Notes: a model not told the origin generated them from the letters alone. Positions 53,273 to 62,400 are shown, counted from the stretch's first letter. The stretch is 64,000 bases of DNA from Amycolatopsis bullii (GCF_014654205.1 NZ_BNAW01000005.1:248001-312000), one strand, 5' to 3'. A program made the numbers and translations.

Positions 53273-53478
53273 CTGGTTTCCCCTTCCTCGACCGCTTCGA
53301 CAGCGCCGAGAAGACCGCGGAGGTTGACCTCGTAGCGCTCGGCGTCGGTGGGGTCGAACAGCCATTCGGTGACCGGTGTGCGGGCGACGTCTTCGAAGTG
53401 GCTCGATTCGGCGATGGCCAGCTCTGCCGCCACCTCGATTTCGAGCCCGTGCAGGAACGCTTCGTTGTCCGTGCTCAT
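53269..53478 (-). CDS. Small acidic hypothetical protein, 69 residues
   Basis: A 69-residue acidic protein (NEAFLHGLEIEVAAELAIAE, then TEWLFDPTDAERYEVNL), predicted mostly helical, no signal or membrane segment. The ATG at 53478 is supported by a strong GGAGGAGAC. It is coupled to the HTH gene downstream. A TTGTGAC-N19-GTCACAA palindrome lies 67 nt upstream. No family recognised. Confidence 0.65.
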   Translation of the reverse strand: MSTDNEAFLHGLEIEVAAELAIAESSHFEDVARTPVTEWLFDPTDAERYEVNLRGLLGAVEAVEEGETR

Positions 53479-53544
53479 GTCTCCTCCAGAGAACTGCGGT
53501 GTCCCGTCGCCCGGTCACCGGCTGAGACACGACAGCCCGCCGTG

Positions 53545-53577
53545 TTGTGACAGGCGCGACCAAGTTCCCGGTCACAA
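53545..53577. promoter_or_regulatory. TTGTGAC-N19-GTCACAA palindrome (site C)
   Basis: The same half-site as sites A and B but with the spacer longer by 10 nt, one helical turn. It lies 67 nt upstream of the 69-residue gene. Confidence 0.45.
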
Positions 53578-53689
53578 GCGCCGGCGCTGCGCTGTCCTGG
53601 CTCGCGACCGACCCCAGTGGGATGGAGCGAGCCCTTGCCGCCGATGAACTCCAAGATCCGGATCCGCGTCCGGATGAGCGCGCGCCGAG

Positions 53690-53995
53690 CCGCACCGCGC
53701 GTCGAGCCAGCTCGAGCTGCTGTTCGACCTCGTCTTCGTGGTCGCCGTCGCGGCCGCCACCGCCCAGCTCGCCCACCACATCGCCGACGGACACGCCTGG
53801 ACCGGCCTGGTTGGGTTCCTCCAGGTGTTGGCATACCGGCTGCTGACCATGGTGCAGATGGCCGGTGTGCTCGTCGTCGCCGCCGGGGTGCCCGCGACGG
53901 CCACCGGCGACTACCGCGCCGTCGCGGCCGGCATTACCGTCCTGCAGATCGGCTGGGTGAGCTGGCTACTCCTCGGCGAGACAGGTGTCTTTTTG
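53690..53995 (+). pseudogene. Internally deleted LtrA (low temperature requirement A) family gene
   Basis: The frame reads ASSQLELLFDLVFVVAVAAA and TAQLAHHIADGHAWTG, the hallmark LtrA start. It then jumps directly to YRLLTMVQMAGVLVVAAGVP and a further membrane helix ending ITVLQIGWVSWLLLGETGVF, skipping the expected second helix region. No start fits the reading frame upstream and the C-terminal two thirds are missing. Intact LtrA is a multi-helix membrane protein. Confidence 0.7.
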
Positions 53996-54014
53996 CCGGG
54001 CACTCGGCCAGGGG

Positions 54015-54131
54015 CACACCGCGACGCTCGCCGGCTTCCCCGGTCACGAAAGCCTTCGGCGGGTCTTCGCCAAGAAGCTGTCGATCAGCCCGGCCGCCGA
54101 TCAGCGCCGGTTCGGGACAGCCCGCCGCTGA
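54015..54131 (+). pseudogene. C-terminal fragment of an AraC/GlxA-type regulator
   Basis: Thirty-eight codons ending in a stop read TATLAGFPGHESLRRVFAKK and LSISPAADQRRFGTARR, the second helix-turn-helix of AraC-type regulators. The rest of the gene is absent. The next 500 nt (to about 54640) show no recognisable gene. Confidence 0.6.
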
Positions 54132-54689
54132 CCGGCCCAACACCACGTCGATCAGTGACCGCGCGGTGGCCGCTCTGCTCCGCCCGGGAGGTCGGCCGAC
54201 GCCAGACCATGCGGTCCGGGTGGTCGTCCCAGCTTGTCCAGCCAACCGGCGGCGATTCAGAAGTGCAGAACTCGGCGTTCGACATCATCGAGCTCCCAGC
54301 CCCCAGCGGCAGGACTGTCTTGCGGATTCCGCAGACGGGGGAGCTGAAGCGTCGCCATCAGACGTCATACATTGTTCAGAGCGCATCGCGGCTACGCTGC
54401 TTGGATGAGCGGCTCGGAGCACGCCGTCAGGACCCCACAGCCGCGACATCCGTCCAACGTGCCCGCCACGGGTCCACAATGGAGCGACACCAACCGGAGA
54501 TGAGTGGCAACCGTCGGCGGGTGCGGCGAGGCTGCCGACGCGTCAGTCGCCCGCGGCGGCGATTGCGCAGGCGTACGGGTAGGTGTACCAGAGCATCGAG
54601 TACTGCTCAGCAGGTCCAGGCAGTAATGAAGATTCCCGTTGTGAGCGCTGCAGCACGCGCTGTACGCGCGATCGCGCCGCCTGGGTAGC

Positions 54690-54945
54690 CGCTCTTCGCC
54701 GCGGCGGCCGCGGTGAGGCGGGGCGTGGTTGCTCTGGGGCACCGGTGGTCACCAGGGTCTCCGCCCCGGCGGCAACCGCTTCACCGACGGTCCATTCGAG
54801 CTTGCGGACCTTGTTGCCGCCGCCGCCCAGGCCGAGCAGGTCGTCGCGCTTGACCCGGAGATCGTCCGGTCCCACCCCGAGCGCCTTGGCCAGGCGGGGT
54901 GCGGCTTCGTCGACCGCGGCAAGCGGGTCACGCGTCGACCTTCTC
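54690..54945 (-). pseudogene. D-cysteine desulfhydrase/ACC deaminase-family fragment
   Basis: A minus-strand piece reads PRLAKALGVGPDDLRVKRDD, LGLGGGGNKVRKLEW with the PLP-lysine, and AAGAETLVTTGAP. The next expected QSNHARLTAAAAARLG is damaged by frame changes (PRLTAAAAKSGY in another frame). The N-terminal part before PRLAK and the large C-terminal part are missing. It overlaps the SDR tail fragment at its 5' end. Confidence 0.65.
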
Positions 54946-55075
54946 GCTGACCGCGGCCCAGGTGTCGAGGCCAGCCAGCCGGGCGGTGAGGGCCTCACGC
55001 ATCGCGGTGGCGCTGACGAGGCCGAGCGCGAGGCGCCGCGGCGGGTTGGGGTCGGCGACGGCCGCGCGGATCCGG
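54928..55075 (-). pseudogene. C-terminal SDR fragment
   Basis: A minus-strand frame reads AVADPNPPRRLALGLVSATA and MREALTARLAGLDTWAAVSE before the stop at 54928, the usual tail of SDR-family dehydrogenases that act on ketones. The N-terminal part is gone; the plus-strand PAS-ANTAR coding sequence starts at the same junction. Confidence 0.6.
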
Positions 55076-55088
55076 TTCGCTGGAGCGG

Positions 55089-55592
55089 GTGCTGCGCCGC
55101 GGGCGCCGCGACTACATGGGTCTGCAACGCTACGACGTTCCCGACCCCGAGGACCGGTCCCAGTTCGTGCCGAAGGTGTGGGCGCCGCTGAACGTGCCGC
55201 TGCGGGACGCCGACGGCCGAATCGCGGGGATTCTGCACCATGTCGAGGACGTCACCGACCTCGACGCGGCGCTCACCGACGGCGAACTGAACGACTGGTC
55301 GCCGGATCAGCCTCGTCGGCTGTACGAGGCCGCGCAGCTCGCGAGCCGGCTGCGCCACGCCCACGGCGAGGCCCAGCGCGAGAACCGGAATCTCCGCGAG
55401 GCGCTACGCACCCGCGGCGTCATCGAGCAGGCGAAAGGCGTCCTGATCGGACAACGCGGCTGCGGCCCCGACGAGGCGTTCGCGATCCTCGTGAAGCTGT
55501 CGCAGGACACCAACATCAAGCTCTACGACGTCGCCCGGGCTCTTCTGGACAGCGTCATTCACGGGAATCAGCCCACGACCTCAGCTGGGTGA
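55089..55592 (+). CDS. PAS-ANTAR protein, probably 5'-truncated
   Basis: A 167-residue protein with the second half of a PAS domain (DYMGLQRYDVPDPEDRSQFV, PLRDADGRIAGILHHVEDVT) and a C-terminal ANTAR RNA-binding domain (LREALRTRGVIEQAKGVLIG and CGPDEAFAILVKLSQDTN). ANTAR proteins act as antiterminators. Coding similarity seems to extend upstream of the GTG at 55089 to about 55075, where an unrelated antisense SDR fragment joins, so the PAS start was probably lost. It may still be expressed. Confidence 0.7.
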   Translation: MLRRGRRDYMGLQRYDVPDPEDRSQFVPKVWAPLNVPLRDADGRIAGILHHVEDVTDLDAALTDGELNDWSPDQPRRLYEAAQLASRLRHAHGEAQRENRNLREALRTRGVIEQAKGVLIGQRGCGPDEAFAILVKLSQDTNIKLYDVARALLDSVIHGNQPTTSAG

Positions 55593-55791
55593 GCACAGCC
55601 GTCACCCTAGGTACGCAGGAGCCAAGGCAACGGAGCTGACAGTCGCCGTTCACGACAAGAACACGGCGCCATCGACCGGCCATGACCAATGGCGGCCGAC
55701 GGCCGCGGTCAGCGCCCGCTTCCGTCGGACTGGGTCGCCGATGGCGCGACTGCGCTCAAGGCGGGGACCATCACTTCATCCGAGTCGTCGT

Positions 55792-56091
55792 TCACGTGAG
55801 GTGGTCGGCGCGCCGACGATCGGCACTTGCTGCGAATCGGTGGATGGCGGCCTTGCGGCGATGTCTCTCCACGGCCGCGCCGTTGCCGTGCGCGGCACCT
55901 TCGTGTCGCTCAGCAGCGCGATCATGAGCTTGCGCCCCGCGTCGTAGGCCGACCTGCAGCCGGGTATGCGCGGCGCGTTCGCGCTGTTGAGCGGCCTGCA
56001 GCGCTGAGTCCGCCACCTGCTTCCGGACGCCGGCATCGCTGGATCGCCGGCTGGCCGCGAGTTCTGCCAGCAGCAGGTCGAGGCTGCTCAC
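55792..56091 (-). CDS. Small charged hypothetical protein
   Basis: A 99-residue hydrophilic protein starting SSLDLLLAELAASRRSS and continuing as a repetitive A-A/H/R-rich helix (RAAERHEGAAHGNGAAVERH). Similar low-complexity helical proteins often sit beside ANTAR genes in actinobacteria (general knowledge, not checked). GTG start at 56091 has no clear ribosome site. The 200 nt between the PAS-ANTAR gene and this one show nothing else. Confidence 0.45.
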   Translation of the reverse strand: MSSLDLLLAELAASRRSSDAGVRKQVADSALQAAQQRERAAHTRLQVGLRRGAQAHDRAAERHEGAAHGNGAAVERHRRKAAIHRFAASADRRRADHLT

Positions 56092-56130
56092 GCGTTCCGC
56101 GGCGAAGTCGACCTACTGACCGCACCACTG

Positions 56131-56382
56131 GTGAGCGAGACCGTCACCGCCGCGACCGCCCAGCATCGCACAATGCTGATTATCGATCTGACCGCAGTCA
56201 CCTTCCTGGACTCCTCCGGGCTGTCCATCCTGGCTCGAGCCCACACGGCGGCATCCGCGGGAAGTCAGGTCCGCGTGGTGGCACCGTCCGACGGCATGCC
56301 GTACCGGGCCATGGCCCTGACCGGCCTCGACAAGATCCTGGCGGTCTTCCCCGGCCAGACCGACGCTCTCCTCTCGTCCTGA
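56131..56382 (+). CDS. STAS-domain anti-sigma antagonist, probably 5'-truncated
   Basis: An 83-residue frame covering most of a STAS domain, including LIIDLTAVTFLDSSGLSILA with the phosphorylatable Ser. Conserved sequence of the first STAS strand (GEVDLLTAPL) is readable upstream from 56101 in the same frame, but no start codon exists there because the frame runs into the antisense small gene. So the original N-terminus has been cut off. Such proteins free sigma factors from RsbW-like kinases. Confidence 0.55.
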   Translation: MSETVTAATAQHRTMLIIDLTAVTFLDSSGLSILARAHTAASAGSQVRVVAPSDGMPYRAMALTGLDKILAVFPGQTDALLSS

Positions 56383-56395
56383 TCCGCCATGCCCA

Positions 56396-56827
56396 CCCAG
56401 CCGGCGATTCCGGCGACGAAAGCGTTCCCGGCCCGGCGAGCGAATCGGACGTCTCGGATCTTTGCCATCCCGCCGCACCGGCGAACCCGGCGCAACTCGC
56501 TCTCCTGCGCGAGGAGATCGCCGCCTGGGCCGCCCGCGCCGGCCTGCATCCCGATCGGATCCCCGGGCTGCAGCCAGCGGTCTACGAGGCCATGGCCAAC
56601 GTCGTCGTCCACGCCTACCCCGGACAGCTCGACGCCTTCTCGCTACTCGCCCGCAGCCACGACCACAGCGTCACCGTGACCGTCGCCGACCATGGCCGGT
56701 GGCAGCCGCCGCGCGCCCCGGTCTGCTGCACGGCCGCGGACTCCCGCTCATCCACACGCTGGCCGACCACGCCACGATCGACAAGGGAACCGAGGGCACC
56801 AGTGTCACCATGACCTGGTCTCGGTGA
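56396..56827 (+). pseudogene. Frameshifted RsbW-like anti-sigma kinase
   Basis: The frame from about 56396 reads NPAQLALLREEIAAWAARAG, LQPAVYEAMANVVVHAYPG (N-box) and VTVTVADHGRWQPP. A one-base shift near 56715 moves the G-box into another frame (GLLHGRGLPLIHTLADHATI, GTSVTMTW) before the stop at 56827. No start codon is in frame at the 5' end. It followed the STAS gene as in rsb operons. Confidence 0.7.
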
Positions 56828-57004
56828 TCCGGCTCTCGCGCCAGGGAGACAAGTTCCGGCGCGCCGAGTATTCCTCTCCAGCACCCCGACCAGCGGTCAC
56901 TGCTTGTGACCAGAAGGGCGAGTAACTACCTGCACCGGGGGTAGGCCAACGAAATGGAGTGCCGCGCTCGCAGCAGACAGCGCGGCGCCGGAAGGAGCCG
57001 CACG

Positions 57005-57421
57005 GTGCCCGTCACGTGGAGTACATACGGTCAGGAAGGCTGGCAGGTCTTGGAGCTGGCCGGCACCGACCCCTCGGCTCTGACCGCCGCCCGTCGATGG
57101 GTCGAGGGCCGACTGACCACGTTGAGTGAAAACGATCGCCTCGACACGATGATGGTGGCCGAGGAACTGCTGGAGAACGCCTACCAGCACGCCGGTGGCC
57201 CCGATCAGCTGCGGATCCACCACACGCACGACCCATGCAAGGTCACGGTGGCGGTTGCCGACGTCGGTGCCGGCGAGCCGCGGATGCGCGTTCCCGACCA
57301 CAGCGGCGGCCGTGGACTCCTGGTGGTCGATCAGGTGTGTGCCGAGTGGGGGGTGAGCTCACACGATGACGGCAAGCTCGTCTGGGGACGCGTCGACTGC
57401 GATGATCCCGACAGTTCGTAG
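57005..57421 (+). CDS. RsbW-like ATP-binding anti-sigma/regulatory protein
   Basis: A 138-residue HATPase of the RsbW type: N-box VAEELLENAYQHAGG, a G1-like VADVGAGEP and G2 GGRGLLVVDQVCAEWGV. GTG 57005 is chosen because AGGAG lies 7 nt upstream. It is intact, unlike the paralogue just upstream. These proteins bind and phosphorylate anti-sigma antagonists. The 180 nt before it hold only a leader region. Confidence 0.82.
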   Translation: MPVTWSTYGQEGWQVLELAGTDPSALTAARRWVEGRLTTLSENDRLDTMMVAEELLENAYQHAGGPDQLRIHHTHDPCKVTVAVADVGAGEPRMRVPDHSGGRGLLVVDQVCAEWGVSSHDDGKLVWGRVDCDDPDSS

Positions 57422-57434
57422 CCGGCCTGAAAAT

Positions 57435-57650
57435 TCAGCGGATGTCCTGCCCGCTCAGCCGGGGCAAAGATGCCAGCCAGGCGAGCGCCTCGGCGGTGCT
57501 TCTGTGAAGCGGCAAGACCTGGTTGAGCCCGAGCACGTCGATCGGGCGCAGCAACGGCCAGCACTGGCCGCAGATCGCGAACGGTACTCCGGCGATGACG
57601 GCGTCGGCGGCCGCGATCACCGTCACACCTCGGCTGTCTTGGTCACGGTG
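57435..57650 (-). pseudogene. C-terminal STAS-domain fragment
   Basis: The minus strand reads DSRGVTVIAAADAVIAGVPF and VLGLNQVLPLHRSTAEALAW, the second half of a STAS domain ending at 57435. The first half, which should precede the D-S motif, is not found; about 300 nt further upstream (57650-57950) contain only short unconvincing frames. Confidence 0.55.
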
Positions 57651-57959
57651 AACGACGCAGTCGGCACCTGCGCCGATCCGTTACGGGGCGGCGGAAGAAA
57701 CATCGGCGGCATGACAGCTCGGCTCCTCGGCTCACTGGTGAGGCCAAAACCGCCCGTGCTCGAGTCCAGTCCCACCCGACCCTCCACGAAAGGGGCTGCG
57801 GGTGTGGTGCAACGGCTACCGGACTGAACCGCTCCACGACGACGGTACAACCGATTAGCCAACGATGCAGCGCCGTCTCGAAGATGTTCACCTGCTGGTT
57901 CTTTCGCGTGAGTCGTGAACCGCCGGCAGAAGCGCCGACCTCATCACTTGCGGCTGTTC

Positions 57960-58447
57960 GGGAGGCTGCTTGCCGCCAAGACCGCACTCCCGGTCCGCAC
58001 CACCGACACCGGCTCCCGCTCATCACCCCCGGCGGGACCGTCATCCCGACCGGCTACGCCGCCGCGCTGGAACCGGACCGGACGGTCACCATGATCGACG
58101 GCGATCCCTTCCGCTCCGGTGACCTGTTCCTGACCAGCCTGGCCGCCACTCTCGGCCCGGCGGCCATCGCCGTCGTGCTCACCGGCATGCTCGACGACGG
58201 CGCCCAAGGGGTGCGCGCGATCAAACGCCGCGGCGGCCGGGTCCGCGTCCAAGATCCCAAGACCGCCCGCGCGCCCGGGATGCCCTCCAGCGCCATGCCC
58301 ACCGGCTGCGTTGACCTCGTGCTCCCCCTCGACCGGCTCGCCGCCTGCCTCGTGGACCTGACCATGGCCCCCGGCGGCGCCGACCTGCTCACCGTCCCCA
58401 TGCCGCCCTGGGCCCAGTTGCACCCGGGCACCCGGACGTCCGCCTGA
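57960..58447 (+). pseudogene. CheB-type methylesterase fragment
   Basis: A plus-strand frame reads ITPGGTVIPTGYAAALEPDR, GDLFLTSLAATLGPAAIAVV, LTGMLDDGAQGVRAIKRRGG and QDPKTARAPGMPSSAMPTGC, matching the C-terminal two thirds of CheB-like protein-glutamate methylesterases with the catalytic Asp in GMLDDG. The active-site Ser and His part is missing; a remnant (LAAKTALPVRTTDTG) lies in another frame just upstream. Confidence 0.65.
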
Positions 58448-58557
58448 CCACAAGGCGCATCGGGGCCGTGCCGCACTGCGGTTCGGCGGCCGGATCTTGG
58501 TTGGGTCACCCGGGCGTGGGTACTCGCACCTCGCCCGAGATCGGGGAGGTGCCCCGC

Positions 58558-59280
58558 GTGAACCACGAACTGCCGTTGTCCGACGAGCTCGCGAGCGTGT
58601 TCGCCCGGATGTCGGGTCTGCTGCTGTCCTCGGAAACGGTGGGTTCGGTGCTGCGGCTGGTGACCAAACTGGCCCAGGAAACCATCCCCGGCAGCACGGG
58701 CGCGGGCGTGAGCATGCTCGACCCCGGCGGCACGCGCACCACGACCGCCGCCACCGACGCGGTGGTCGAACGAGCCGACCGGATGCAGTACGAGCTCGGC
58801 AGCGGTCCCTGCCTGGCGGCGTGGGCGGACCGGACGGTCGTGCGGATCGACGACCTCGCCACCGACACCCGCTGGCCGCACTGGGCACGCCGCGCGAACG
58901 AACTGGGACTGCGGGCGTCGTTGAGCGCCCCGATGGTCGCCGGGGACACCGGACTCGGCGCGTTGAAGGTCTACGGGGTCCTCCCAGCCGTGTACGGCCC
59001 GCGGGAGGAGTCGCTGCTGGGCATGTTCGCGACACAGGCCGCGGTGCTGGTGGCGAACGCCAAGTCCTACGCCGACGCCCACCGCGTGAGTGCCCGGCTG
59101 CAGACGTCACTGCGCGGCCGCGACGTCGTCAACGTCGCCAAGGGCATTCTCGTGGCGCAGGGTCACGTCGACGAGCAGGCGGCGTTCCTGCAGCTGGCCA
59201 AGGCGGCGCAGGAAGGCGGCCGAACCCTGACCGAGACCGCGGAGGACCTCGTGCGGACGACGTTGCGGCCCCGCCGGTGA
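58558..59280 (+). CDS. GAF-ANTAR signalling protein
   Basis: A 240-residue protein with an N-terminal GAF domain (about 15-165; GAGVSMLDPGGTRTTTAATD, YELGSGPCLAAW, LRASLSAPMVAGDTGLGALK) and a C-terminal ANTAR domain (about 175-235; VVNVAKGILVAQGHVDEQAA). It probably senses a ligand and binds nascent RNA to prevent termination. GTG 58558 follows GGGGAGG. Its stop overlaps the SpoIIE phosphatase start as GTGA, so the two are coupled. Confidence 0.92.
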   Translation: MNHELPLSDELASVFARMSGLLLSSETVGSVLRLVTKLAQETIPGSTGAGVSMLDPGGTRTTTAATDAVVERADRMQYELGSGPCLAAWADRTVVRIDDLATDTRWPHWARRANELGLRASLSAPMVAGDTGLGALKVYGVLPAVYGPREESLLGMFATQAAVLVANAKSYADAHRVSARLQTSLRGRDVVNVAKGILVAQGHVDEQAAFLQLAKAAQEGGRTLTETAEDLVRTTLRPRR

Positions 59281-60737
59281 GCGAGCCGGACGCCCGGTAC
59301 CAGCAGCAGGCGGTCGCCTCGGCGTTCGCCCGTGCCGAACTGACCGTCGAAGAGCTGTGGCTGCGGTACTTCGCGCTGGGCGGCAGCCTCGGCCTGTTCG
59401 AAGTGGAAGCCTTCCTCCACGGCGCGCTGGTCCTGCCCGGCTTCGACCGCGACATCGTCGCCCACGTGGTCAACGAACGCCTCGACGAGCTGACCTGGCA
59501 CCGGCGTGCGCCCTACAGCCGGACGATCCGGGAGACGGTGCCCCGGGGTGCGCCCCTGACGGCACTGACGACGTTGCTCGACGGCGCGGAGCTGGCGCCG
59601 CCGGAACGGTTGCCGGCTCTGGTCGCGGCGGCCGGGGAAGCGCTGGGCGTCCGGTTGACGGTCTACCTCGCCGACTACGAACAGCGCCGCCTGCACCTCG
59701 TGCCGCCGCCCGGCGCCCCGGACGGCGCCACGGCGCTGGACGTCGAGACGACGCTGGCCGGCCGGGCGTTCCGCTACCAGGAGATGCTGCCCGCGGAGAC
59801 CGAGCCGCCGCGGCTGTGGGTCCCGCTGCTCGACGGTGTCGAGCGGCTCGGGGTCCTGGCAGTCGAGGTGGACTCGGTCGCCGACCTCTACGACCCCGGC
59901 CTGCGCACGCAGTGCCGCTGGGCGGCCCTGCTGGCCGGGCACCTGGTGGTGCTGATGACCCACTACGGCGACGGCCTCGACGTCGTGCGCCACCGGCAGC
60001 CGCGGACCGTCGCCGGTGAGCTGATCTGGTCGATCCTGCCGCCGCTGACCGCCGGAGTGGACGGGTTCGTCGTCAGCGGCGCCGTCGAGCCGCGGTACGC
60101 GGTGGCCGGGGACGCCTTCGACTACGCGCTGTCGGAGGACACCGCCCGGCTGCTGATTCTCGACGCCGTCGGCCACGACCTGCGCAGCGGCCTGCTGGCC
60201 GCGACCGCCATCGCCGCCTACCGGGCCGTCCGGCACACCGGCGGCGGCCTCTTCGAGCAGGCCCAGCTGATCGACGAGACGCTGAGCGCCACCTTCGGCG
60301 ACGCAGCTTACGTCACCGCGGTCCTGGTGGAAATGGACCTGCCGAGCGGGCGCCTGCGGTACGTCAACGCCGGGCACCCGCCCCCGTGGATCATGCGCGA
60401 CGGCCGGGTGATCAAACCCCTCACCGGCGGCCGGCGCCTGCCGCTCGGGCTCGGACCCGGCCGCGAACTCACCGTCGGCGAAGAACGGCTGCAACCCGGC
60501 GACTGGCTGGTGCTGCACTCCGACGGCATCACCGAAGCGCGCAACGCGGCCGGGGAGTTCTTCGGCGAGGCCCGGCTGGCGGACTTCCTCGAGCGGGAAG
60601 CCGCCGCCGGCCACCCGCCGCCGGAAACGGTCCGCCGGCTCATCCAGGCGGTATCGGCCCACCAGGACGGCCGCTTCCAGGACGACGCCACCGTACTGCT
60701 CGCCCGGTGGACCAGTGCCGGCCAAATGCTGCCCTGA
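59277..60737 (+). CDS. SpoIIE-type PP2C serine phosphatase with GAF-like region
   Basis: A 486-residue protein. The middle (about 95-230) looks like a GAF sensor, and the C-terminal half is a SpoIIE/RsbU-like phosphatase with AGDAFDYALSEDTARLLILD, VGHDLRSGLLAATA, YVNAGHPPPWIMRD and LVLHSDGITEARN, plus FQDDATVLL at the end. It would dephosphorylate STAS antagonists of the rsb type, linking to the anti-sigma genes upstream. GTG overlaps the GAF-ANTAR stop. Confidence 0.92.
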   Translation: MSEPDARYQQQAVASAFARAELTVEELWLRYFALGGSLGLFEVEAFLHGALVLPGFDRDIVAHVVNERLDELTWHRRAPYSRTIRETVPRGAPLTALTTLLDGAELAPPERLPALVAAAGEALGVRLTVYLADYEQRRLHLVPPPGAPDGATALDVETTLAGRAFRYQEMLPAETEPPRLWVPLLDGVERLGVLAVEVDSVADLYDPGLRTQCRWAALLAGHLVVLMTHYGDGLDVVRHRQPRTVAGELIWSILPPLTAGVDGFVVSGAVEPRYAVAGDAFDYALSEDTARLLILDAVGHDLRSGLLAATAIAAYRAVRHTGGGLFEQAQLIDETLSATFGDAAYVTAVLVEMDLPSGRLRYVNAGHPPPWIMRDGRVIKPLTGGRRLPLGLGPGRELTVGEERLQPGDWLVLHSDGITEARNAAGEFFGEARLADFLEREAAAGHPPPETVRRLIQAVSAHQDGRFQDDATVLLARWTSAGQMLP

Positions 60738-60948
60738 GCAACCACAGGCAGAAGTGATTGCGGCGACCTGGCACGGCTTTGCCCGGCAGCGGAGGAGGGA
60801 GGATCGTCCACCCGACACATGTCGGAGGACGGTCAGCGGTGAGGCACGCCATTCGCCTGCACCGGCGTGACGCTCTCCGAAAGTAGTCGCTCGCCCCCTC
60901 CGGCTGGCATGAGACAGACCGGTACTGCGGACGAGGCCGTTGTTCCAG

Positions 60949-61371
60949 TCACCCCAGGTGACGGCGGTAAGCCTTCAGCCGTTCAGCCAGCGACTTGCGG
61001 GTCAGGGCGGTAGCGGGGCCGGGACGCTCCTGGCCGGTGCGGCGCCCGGCGACGGCGTCGGCGACGAACTGCGCGACCGCGCTCGGCGACGGCACGAGGT
61101 CGTCGCCGCCGTAGTGCGCGATGACGACCGGGGCGTCGGCGGGGTCGGTTTCCACCGCGAGGGCCCACCCACGCAGCTCGCTCCACACCAGCATGACGTC
61201 GTGGTCGGGCCGGTCGAGCCACCGCCGGGGCAGCCCGAGGTAGGCGGTGGCCGTGTCACTGATCTCCACCGTCATGCTCTCGGCCGGGACACCCACCGCC
61301 GCCGCCACCGCCCCCACGTACTCGCCCAAGCCGCGCTCGAGTGTGCGGGTATCGGGTTCGGAGTGCTCCAT
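60949..61371 (-). CDS. DUF6292-family protein
   Basis: A 140-residue protein with the DUF6292 pattern: LGEYVGAVAAAVGVPAES, YLGLPRRWLDRPDHDVML, VWSELRGWALAVETDP and VIAHYGGDDLVPSPSAVAQF. The family is common in Pseudonocardiales; function unknown. ATG 61371 is preferred to upstream in-frame codons because the family begins near GLGEYV. The 210 nt between it and the SpoIIE gene contain no gene. Confidence 0.82.
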   Translation of the reverse strand: MEHSEPDTRTLERGLGEYVGAVAAAVGVPAESMTVEISDTATAYLGLPRRWLDRPDHDVMLVWSELRGWALAVETDPADAPVVIAHYGGDDLVPSPSAVAQFVADAVAGRRTGQERPGPATALTRKSLAERLKAYRRHLG

Positions 61372-61510
61372 GCTCGCCACGCTAGAGGCCATCCGGCCGG
61401 CGTGCCGGGCGGCCTCAGTGCAGATCGCCGGGTTCAGACCGTCATCGGAGGGGCTAATCCCGAACGATCGCCACAAATCCGGCGAACAGCTACGGTCAGC
61501 AGGAAGAGCG

Positions 61511-62400
61511 ATGGAGCTGGCAGAGACCATCGAACGTCAGTCAGCGCGCCCGGCCAAGGCCGCGGAGCCGATGCTGGCGGGTGAGAAGACCCGCAGCGAA
61601 ACCTTCCTCGTCAAGCTGTTCGCGGTCGTGCCGCTGCTGGCGCTGGCCGCGGCGGTGCCGTTCGCGTGGGGCTGGGGCCTCGGGTGGACCGACGTCGCCC
61701 TGACCGTCGGGTTCTACTTCCTGACCGGACTTGGGGTGACGATCGGATTCCACCGCTACTTCACCCACGGCGCGTTCAAGGCCAACCGCGGGCTGCGGAC
61801 CGCGCTCGCCAAGGGCTTCTGGCACGCCCACATGGGCTGGCTGTTCGACCGCGAGAAGACCAACGCCCAGCGCTTCGCCCCCGACCTGCTCGCCGACCGC
61901 GACCTCGTCCGGATCGACCGCTGGTTCCCCGCGCTCACGGTCGTCACGCTGCTTGCCCCGGCGTTGATCGGCGGGTTGGTGACGATGTCCTGGTGGGGCG
62001 CGCTGACCGCATTCTTCTGGGCCGGCCTCGTGCGGGTGGCCGTACTGCACCACGTCACCTGGTCGGTGAACTCCCTGTGCCACATGATCGGCGACCCGCC
62101 CTACGCCACCCGCGACAAGTCCGCGAACTTCTGGCCGCTGGCCATCGCCTCCATGGGCGAGTCGTGGCACAACTCCCACCACGCCGACCCCACCGGCGCC
62201 CGCCACGGCGTCCGCCGCGGCCAGCTCGACATGTCCGCCCGCCTGATCTGGCTGTTCGAAAAGCTCGGCTGGGCCACCGACGTCCGCTGGCCCAAGCCCG
62301 AACGCGGCCTGCCTGCCGGAACACCCGCCCGCAAACACCCGCAGGACCACCCAGCCAGCGGCCGGAACCCCGCAAGCGGAGACCGTACTCGCCGCGTGCT
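61511..62400 (+). pseudogene. Acyl-CoA/fatty acid desaturase with internal deletion
   Basis: Starts at ATG 61511 (AGGAAG upstream). First His box HRYFTH (residues 81-86) and third His box HNSHH (near 219) are present with the usual VTIGFHRYFTH, NSLCHMIG and SMGESWHN contexts. Between them the protein jumps from GLRTALA directly to KGFWHAHMGW, so about 45 residues including the second box (HxxHH, expected as DHRRHHAYSD) are missing in frame. After about residue 290 the frame has no stop and runs on into the next gene. The enzyme should be inactive. Confidence 0.75.
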
